Below, one piece after another: positions 14,274 through 19,446 of a stretch of DNA of 19,446 nt. Source of the DNA: Flavobacteriales bacterium UBA972. GTDB taxonomy: Bacteria > Bacteroidota > Bacteroidia > Flavobacteriales > Schleiferiaceae. The stretch lies in assembly GCA_002292855.1 (NCBI GenBank), contig DBBY01000032.1, positions 1 to 19,446 on the forward strand. The letters run 5' to 3'. Position 1 is the stretch's first letter; every line of letters starts with the position of its first letter. The position numbers and the translations under genes were made by a program. The notes beneath the pieces are model-generated. The model was given only the letters and a program-made list of their open reading frames with translations, made no database searches and was not told the origin of the DNA.

Positions 14274-14905
14274 TTCGCGGTTTGCTCTTTGACCTGGACG
14301 GAGTTTTGGTCGACACAGCAGGCTACCACTTTGAGGCATGGCAGTACATTGCTGCCGAACTGGGCATTCCCTTTGGCGAAGCCCAAAACGAGCAACTCAA
14401 GGGGGTTTCTCGCGCGGAGTCGCTAAACCGCATCCTTTCTTGGGGCGGACTCCAATGCTCCGACGCCGAGAAGCAGCACTGGATGACCCTTAAAAACGAA
14501 CGCTACCTCGAGCTCATGAGCGCCATGCCGGCCGACGGCTACCTGCCGGGCGCGCATGCCTTTTTGCTTGCAAGCCGCGCCGCGGGGCTCAAGATTGCCC
14601 TAGGATCCGCCTCTAAAAATGCTCCGCTCATTCTGGAACGCTTGGGCTGGATTCCGCTTTTTGACGCCCTGGTGGACGGCAACGTCGTGTCTGCATCCAA
14701 ACCCGATCCCGAGGTCTTTCTCGAGGGAGCGCGCCGCCTGAACCTTCAGCCCTCGGAGTGCCTAGTCTTCGAAGATTCCGAAGCCGGAGTCGAGGCCGCC
14801 CGCCGTGCCGGAATGAAGGTCGTTGGCATCGGCCACGGACTGGACGCCGACCTGCTCGTCAGCGGACTGGATCAACTCACCCCGGAGCAGGCTCTGCAGC
14901 TTTAA
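14270..14905 (+). CDS. pgmB: Beta-phosphoglucomutase
   Basis: Beta-PGM isomerises beta-glucose-1-phosphate, the maltose phosphorylase product, to glucose-6-phosphate. The 211-residue HAD-family product has the nucleophile motif FDLDGVLVDTA (Asp8, Asp10). The cap domain contains LKGVSRAESLNRIL, specific to beta-PGM and distinguishing it from generic HAD phosphatases. It also has GSASKNAP (about 105-112), the KPDPEVFL lysine motif and the metal-binding FEDSEAGVEAA. Length is typical (about 215-225). The GTG start overlaps the kinase stop as GTGA, indicating coupling. GH65 follows after 28 bp that consist mostly of a tandem repeat. Confidence 0.94.
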   Translation: MIRGLLFDLDGVLVDTAGYHFEAWQYIAAELGIPFGEAQNEQLKGVSRAESLNRILSWGGLQCSDAEKQHWMTLKNERYLELMSAMPADGYLPGAHAFLLASRAAGLKIALGSASKNAPLILERLGWIPLFDALVDGNVVSASKPDPEVFLEGARRLNLQPSECLVFEDSEAGVEAARRAGMKVVGIGHGLDADLLVSGLDQLTPEQALQL

Positions 14906-14911
14906 CCCCGT

Positions 14912-14932
14912 AACTAGCAACTAGCAACTAGC
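14912..14932 (-). repeat. Perfect heptad tandem repeat, three units, just before the GH65 start codon
   Basis: AACTAGC is repeated exactly three times (14912-14918, 14919-14925, 14926-14932), one base before the GH65 ATG at 14934. Read on the minus strand the unit is GTTGCTA in cyclic order, the same as the first heptad before the SPFH gene. It fills nearly all of the 28-bp spacer and occupies the position of a ribosome-binding site. Confidence 0.7.
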
Positions 14933-14933
14933 T

Positions 14934-17213
14934 ATGAAGCCCCCCATTCAAATCGACCCTTGGAGCGTTATTGAAACGTCCTGGAATCCCGAAGCGCACA
15001 TTATGAGCGAGAGCCTTTTTGCGCTCGGCAACGGACGCATGGGCCACCGCGCCAACCACGAAGAGGCCTTTAGCGGCAAGCACCTCAAAGGCAGCTACAT
15101 CGCCGGGGTGTACTACCCCGACAAGACCAAGGTGGGCTGGTGGAAGAACGGCTACCCCGAGTACTTCGCCAAGGTCCTGAACGCGGTAAACTACATCGGC
15201 ATAGACCTGCGCGTCGACGGGGAAGTGGTCGATTTGTACAGGGCCAAGGTTTCGGATTTCTACCGCGAGCTCGACATGGAGCACGGGGTGCTCAGCCGCC
15301 GCTTCACGGCTGCGCTCGCCAACGGAGCCACCGTGACCGTCGAAGCCCAGCGCTTCTTGAGCATTGTGCGCGACGAGGTTTCGGCCCAGCAGTTCCGGGT
15401 GACGGTCGACCGCGCCGCCGAGGTGGTGCTCGAGCCCTACCTGGATTTTAATGTGGTGAATTCGGACGCCAACTGGGACGAGTCATTCTGGGCTCAGGAG
15501 GGCCACGGTGCGGGTTCGTGGGTCAAGGCTAAAACCAAGAAGCTCGACTTTTTTGTGGCAGCAGCCATGGAGTGCCGTTTGGATGGCGGGGGCGGAGCGG
15601 CCGTAGGCCGCGAAGGCTATGCGTCGCAGGTATTCACCATCAAGGCCACCGCAGGCAAGGCCATTACCCTCCACAAGTACGTGGGCGTGGTTTCGTCGAT
15701 GAACGCCCCGGCCACCGAGGTGGAATCCAGAGCGAAGGCCCAAGCCGCCGAAGCGCACAAGGCTGGCTACGAAGCACTCCTCGCGGAGCAGCGCAGCGCT
15801 TGGCGAGCCAAGTGGGACCTCGCAGACATCGTGATCGACGGCGACGATTCCGCCCAACAAGGAATCCGCTTCAATATTTTTCACCTGCTTCAAACGTTTA
15901 CGGGCGTGGATCCGCGCCTCAACATCGGCCCCAAGGGCTTCACCGGCGAGAAGTACGGAGGCTCAACCTACTGGGACACCGAGGCCTACTGCCTGCCCTT
16001 CTACCTCGCGTCGACCGACCCCGAAGTGGGCCGCAACCTGCTGATCTACCGATACAAGCAGCTCGACAAGGCCATCGAGAACGCCGCCAAACTCGGATTC
16101 ACCGACGGCGCCGCGCTCTACCCGATGGTGACCATGAACGGTGAGGAGTGCCACAACGAGTGGGAGATTACCTTCGAAGAAATCCACCGCAACGGCGCGA
16201 TTTCGTATGGAATCTACACCTACCTGCGCCACACCCTCGATTTCGGCTACCTAGCCAAGGGTGGGCTCGAGGTGCTGGTCGCCATCGCCCGATTCTGGGC
16301 CCAGCGAGTCAACTGGAGCGACGACAAAGAGCAGTTCGTGATCTTGGGCGTTACCGGACCCAACGAGTACGAGAACAACGTCAACAACAACTACTACACC
16401 AACTTCATGGCCGCCTGGTGCATGGAGTACGCGGCCGAATGCGCCGAATACGTGGCCCAAAACTACCCCAAGGACTTCGCGGAGCTCTCGGCTAAAATGG
16501 ACCTTGAGCCTGACGAACTCGAGCAATGGGAAGCGATTCGCAGCAGCATGTACTACCCCTACAGCGAGAAGCACGGCGTGTACCTGCAGCAGGACGGATT
16601 CCTCGACAAGGAACTCGTGCCCGCCGCGCAGCTGGACCCCGCCGAACGCCCCATCAACCAAAAATGGAGCTGGGACCGCATCCTTCGCTCGCCCTACATC
16701 AAGCAGGCCGACACCCTTCAGGGCATGTTCTTTTTTGAAGACCGCACTCCGGTTGAAACGCTTAAAAAGCACTTCGACTTTTATGAACCCCTGACCCTGC
16801 ACGAGAGCTCCCTCTCGCCCAGCGTGCACACGGTACTGGCCTGCAGGCTAGGCTACGCCGCCAAGGCCTACGAACTCTACCACCGCACCGCCCGCCTTGA
16901 TCTGGACGACTACAACAACGAAGTCTACCAAGGCCTGCACGTCACGGCCATGGGAGGCGCTTGGATGGCTGTCGTTTATGGCTTTGGCGGAATGCGTCTG
17001 GTTGGCGAGAACCTGCACTTCAAACCCTTCTTGCCCGAGCAATGGAGCGGACTCACCTTTCACCTTCGCTGGCGCGGGGCCCTGCTCTCGGTCCGCGTTG
17101 AGCAGAACCAATTGACGGTACGTAACTTAGAGGGATCTGCAGCGGAATTCTATGTGGGCGGAGCCCTCCAGAAGCTCGCTGCAGGCAGCCAGCAATTCTA
17201 TACCCTATCGTGA
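14934..17213 (+). CDS. mapA: GH65 maltose phosphorylase
   Basis: Maltose phosphorylase splits maltose with phosphate into glucose and beta-glucose-1-phosphate. The 759-residue protein has the GH65 layout: an N-terminal beta-sandwich (about 1-270) starting IDPWSVIETSWNPEAHIMSES, a linker, an (alpha/alpha)6 barrel and a small C-terminal beta domain. The barrel holds ECHNEWEITFEEIHRNGAI, where His407-Asn408-Glu409 matches the loop that selects maltose in characterised Lactobacillus enzymes rather than trehalose or kojibiose. GVTGPNEYENNVNNNYYTN holds the predicted catalytic acid Glu478. The length is normal (about 750-790). Its neighbours, pgmB upstream and an overlapping GH13 gene downstream (GTGA), fit. 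It has no signal peptide, so it acts in the cytoplasm on imported maltose. Another alpha-glucoside specificity remains possible. Confidence 0.9.
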   Translation: MKPPIQIDPWSVIETSWNPEAHIMSESLFALGNGRMGHRANHEEAFSGKHLKGSYIAGVYYPDKTKVGWWKNGYPEYFAKVLNAVNYIGIDLRVDGEVVDLYRAKVSDFYRELDMEHGVLSRRFTAALANGATVTVEAQRFLSIVRDEVSAQQFRVTVDRAAEVVLEPYLDFNVVNSDANWDESFWAQEGHGAGSWVKAKTKKLDFFVAAAMECRLDGGGGAAVGREGYASQVFTIKATAGKAITLHKYVGVVSSMNAPATEVESRAKAQAAEAHKAGYEALLAEQRSAWRAKWDLADIVIDGDDSAQQGIRFNIFHLLQTFTGVDPRLNIGPKGFTGEKYGGSTYWDTEAYCLPFYLASTDPEVGRNLLIYRYKQLDKAIENAAKLGFTDGAALYPMVTMNGEECHNEWEITFEEIHRNGAISYGIYTYLRHTLDFGYLAKGGLEVLVAIARFWAQRVNWSDDKEQFVILGVTGPNEYENNVNNNYYTNFMAAWCMEYAAECAEYVAQNYPKDFAELSAKMDLEPDELEQWEAIRSSMYYPYSEKHGVYLQQDGFLDKELVPAAQLDPAERPINQKWSWDRILRSPYIKQADTLQGMFFFEDRTPVETLKKHFDFYEPLTLHESSLSPSVHTVLACRLGYAAKAYELYHRTARLDLDDYNNEVYQGLHVTAMGGAWMAVVYGFGGMRLVGENLHFKPFLPEQWSGLTFHLRWRGALLSVRVEQNQLTVRNLEGSAAEFYVGGALQKLAAGSQQFYTLS

Positions 17214-19446
17214 AACGCATAGCCACCATTTGCCTCGCCCTCGCAATCGCGACGGCATGCAGCCAGCCGGGGTCGGTAGACCTGGGTCGGGAATACGCCG
17301 GCCTAGGATGGCGCCCCGTTGACCTCGCTCCCGAAGGCATTACCAAAATTTATGCAACCGACTACCTCCTTAGCGAGCTGGACGAGTGGACCTTCCCTGA
17401 AGGGCTGACGGTGGAGTGGCAGCAAGATTCCGCCATCTGGAGGGTTCAAGGACGCATGGCCCAAGCCGTTGGCGTGGCCACCTTGGAGGCAGCGGGAGGA
17501 ACCTACCATCTGATGCTGCGTCAAACTCCCGTGCAAGAAGTAGAATTCCGCCTCGCCCTGCAGCAGGGAGACAGCGCCGCAACCGCCTACCTCATAGGCA
17601 GCTTCAACGCCTGGAACCGCAGCAGCCACCCCATGCAGCGCGACAGCAGCAACCTGGCTAGCACCAAGCTCCGGCTCAAGCCAGGGCGTTACGAATACAA
17701 ATTCACCGTAGGCGGAATTGAAGTAAACGACCCGACGAATCCGGTCAAGGTGCCCAACGGACTGGGGGGAAGCAACGACGTCTTGGTGGTCGAGGAGCCC
17801 GGTACCGCCTGCGCTCCATTGCGCATCCTCGGCGAACGCGACAATGCCCTTGCCGTTGCGGCCCTCCCAAAAGGGCAAAGCCTGCTCGCATTCTGGAACA
17901 CCTACCAAATTGGCGTTACCACGGCCGAAGACGGAACCCTACTGGTAGCAATTCCCGACGAGGCGAGCGAGACCGTTCGAAGCCAGATCCACCTTTACAC
18001 GCACAACGCAGACCGCATTGGAGGCCAGGCCATGGTTCCGCTTCACGAAGGCAAAATCCTAAGTTCCGCGCAGCAGTTTCGCCGCGACGACTGGGAGGCC
18101 GCCACAATGTACTTTGCCCTTATTGACCGATTCAGCAACGGCAACCCCCTTAACGACAGGCCCTTAAACCGCGATGATGTGCTGCCTGCCAACGACTACC
18201 ACGGCGGCGATGTCGAGGGCATTCAGCAGCGCCTTGAGAAAGGCTTTTTTCAATCCCTCGGATTCAATACCATTTGGCTCTCGCCCCTGCACCGCAATCC
18301 GCAAGGAGCCTGGGGCCTTTGGACCAAAGGGGGCGTCTTCACGCGCTTCTCGGGCTACCACGGCTACTGGCCCACGAGCACCTCGCATCCCGACCCCCGC
18401 ATGGGAACTCAGGACGAAATCCGCCTTTTTAACAATGCAGCCCACGAGCGCGGACTCAACACGCTCATTGACTTTGTCGGCCACCACGTGCACCTGGAAC
18501 ACCCGGTGCTCAAGGCGCAGCCCAACTGGACCACCTCGCTGTACCTGCCCGACTCGTCGCTCAACACCGAGCGATGGGACGACCACCGGCTTACCACATG
18601 GTTTGACAAGCACCTTCCGACCCTGAATTCCACGCTCCCTGCCGCAGTGATGGCCATGACCGACTCGGCCATGCCCTGGATTCAAGACTACGGCTTTGAC
18701 GGGTTTCGCCACGACGCCTCGAAGCACGTGGACCAGCTCTACTGGCGAGCGCTGACCCGCAAACTCAAGGAGCGAGTGGCCTATGCCGAGGGCCGACGGC
18801 TGTTTCAGATTGGCGAAACCTATGGGTCGCCTGAGCTCATCAACAGCTATGTGGGCAGCGGACTCCTCGACGCGCAGTTCGACTTCAACCTCTACGACGC
18901 GGCCGTGGCCTTCTTTGGCAACTTGGGCGGAAGCGCTCCCGCGCTGCAGGCAACGCTGGAAGCCAGCTTGGCAACCTACGGGGCCAACCACCTGATGGGC
19001 AACATCAGCGGGAACCAAGACCGTCCGCGCTTCGTTACCCTGGCATCAGGCCATGTTTCGCCCCAAGAAGACAGCAAGCTGGCCGGCTACACCCGCGCCA
19101 CGCCCAAGGCCACCGAGGCAGGCCTGGACCGCCTTGCCCTGCTGCACGCATTCAATTGCGCCATCCCCGGAATCCCCGTCTGCTACTACGGCGATGAGGT
19201 GGGCCTCGAGGGAGCCAACGACCCCGACAACCGCCGCGATATGTCTTTTGAAGCCGCAGGCAAGCCCTCTCCGTTCAGCAAGGCCCAGCTCCTTCTGCGG
19301 TCTCGCACTTCGGACGTCTTTTTGGAGCGGCGCAGCAGCATCGCGCTCTGCTTCGGCCAAACCAGCGTTCGCGCCATTGGCGACGACATTCTCATCATCA
19401 CCCGCAGCTACCCCGGCGAAACCATGCGCGTGGTGCTCAACCGGGG
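17210..19446 (+). CDS. GH13 alpha-amylase-family lipoprotein with N-terminal carbohydrate-binding-like domain (partial, runs off right edge)
   Basis: This is a secreted starch/maltodextrin hydrolase of family GH13. From the GTG at 17210, which overlaps the GH65 stop as GTGA, 745 codons stay open to the window end. The N-terminus MKRIATICLALAIATACSQ is a lipoprotein signal with the lipid-accepting cysteine at residue 17. No acidic run follows it, so an inward-facing (periplasmic) location is more likely than surface display. A CBM48/AMPK-like domain lies at about 115-210 (AYLIGSFNAWNRSSHPM, YEYKFTVGG). The TIM barrel starts near residue 300 (MYFALIDRFSNG). Catalytic residues are Asp502 in GFRHDASKH, Glu536 in IGETYG and Asp604 in GNQDRPR. 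Two usually invariant residues differ: the region I Asn is His425 (DFVGHH) and the region IV His is Gln603. YYGDEVGLEGANDPDNRRDM is near the visible end. Confidence 0.9.
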   Translation, partial: MKRIATICLALAIATACSQPGSVDLGREYAGLGWRPVDLAPEGITKIYATDYLLSELDEWTFPEGLTVEWQQDSAIWRVQGRMAQAVGVATLEAAGGTYHLMLRQTPVQEVEFRLALQQGDSAATAYLIGSFNAWNRSSHPMQRDSSNLASTKLRLKPGRYEYKFTVGGIEVNDPTNPVKVPNGLGGSNDVLVVEEPGTACAPLRILGERDNALAVAALPKGQSLLAFWNTYQIGVTTAEDGTLLVAIPDEASETVRSQIHLYTHNADRIGGQAMVPLHEGKILSSAQQFRRDDWEAATMYFALIDRFSNGNPLNDRPLNRDDVLPANDYHGGDVEGIQQRLEKGFFQSLGFNTIWLSPLHRNPQGAWGLWTKGGVFTRFSGYHGYWPTSTSHPDPRMGTQDEIRLFNNAAHERGLNTLIDFVGHHVHLEHPVLKAQPNWTTSLYLPDSSLNTERWDDHRLTTWFDKHLPTLNSTLPAAVMAMTDSAMPWIQDYGFDGFRHDASKHVDQLYWRALTRKLKERVAYAEGRRLFQIGETYGSPELINSYVGSGLLDAQFDFNLYDAAVAFFGNLGGSAPALQATLEASLATYGANHLMGNISGNQDRPRFVTLASGHVSPQEDSKLAGYTRATPKATEAGLDRLALLHAFNCAIPGIPVCYYGDEVGLEGANDPDNRRDMSFEAAGKPSPFSKAQLLLRSRTSDVFLERRSSIALCFGQTSVRAIGDDILIITRSYPGETMRVVLNR

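Noticed and set aside
14912..14932. AACTAGC repeat as a CRISPR-like or att site
   Set aside because: The units are 7 bp with no spacers and no integrase nearby; a short tandem repeat is the simplest description.
18164..19018. Long antisense open frame under the GH13 gene (284 codons)
   Set aside because: The opposite strand encodes GH13 regions I to IV in this interval; the antisense frame has no family features.
1..19446. Defence island, prophage, CRISPR, transposon or integron
   Set aside because: No transposase, integrase, Cas, toxin-antitoxin or phage genes and no long or regularly spaced repeats; every gene fits core metabolism, transport or sugar use.

Overview
The window looks like chromosomal DNA of a member of the Bacteroidota, most likely a Flavobacteriales-type organism of fairly high GC (roughly mid-to-high 50s % by eye, not computed). 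The evidence is a zinc-free L32 of the flavobacterial type, the linkage pdxA - DUF177 - rpmF - accB - accC, several upstream matches to the Bacteroidetes -7 promoter element TAnnTTTG, an absence of obvious Shine-Dalgarno sequences, and a maltose-phosphorylase route fed by an MFS sugar importer. Coding density is very high; no gene-free stretch exceeds 300 bp. I see no rRNA, tRNA, CRISPR array, insertion sequence, prophage or defence genes.

Region 1 (1-5442), housekeeping: a riboflavin synthase gene runs leftwards off the window edge and is divergent from an M17 leucyl aminopeptidase. Then follow pdxA (vitamin B6), a DUF177 protein, rpmF, a terminator, and the acetyl-CoA carboxylase genes accB and accC.

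Region 2 (5521-9212), membrane-related genes: a PlsC-type acyltransferase overlaps gatC (Glu/Asp-tRNA amidotransferase). An SPFH/stomatin-like protein and an NfeD-like protein follow, separated by a Tet-type MFS exporter.

Region 3 (9254-19446), a sugar divergon. On the minus strand a Nudix-fold (NrtR-like) transcriptional regulator is followed after 4 nt by a maltose-type MFS symporter. Divergent from them, after 73 bp, lies a tight plus-strand series: pfkA, gap, a BadF/BadG-type sugar kinase, beta-phosphoglucomutase, GH65 maltose phosphorylase and a GH13 lipoprotein amylase that runs off the right edge. Together they outline a pathway: a cell-envelope amylase trims maltodextrin, the symporter imports maltose, GH65 phosphorolyses it to glucose and beta-glucose-1-phosphate, beta-PGM makes glucose-6-phosphate, and PfkA and GAPDH carry it down glycolysis. 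The released glucose needs a kinase, for which the BadF-type gene is a candidate.

The most unusual non-coding signals are a degenerate 7-bp tandem repeat (consensus about GWWRCYA) in three separate spacers directly before start codons, and -7 promoter boxes only 4-8 nt before ATG at several genes, which implies leaderless or nearly leaderless mRNAs. I did not find a clearly new defence or mobile system.
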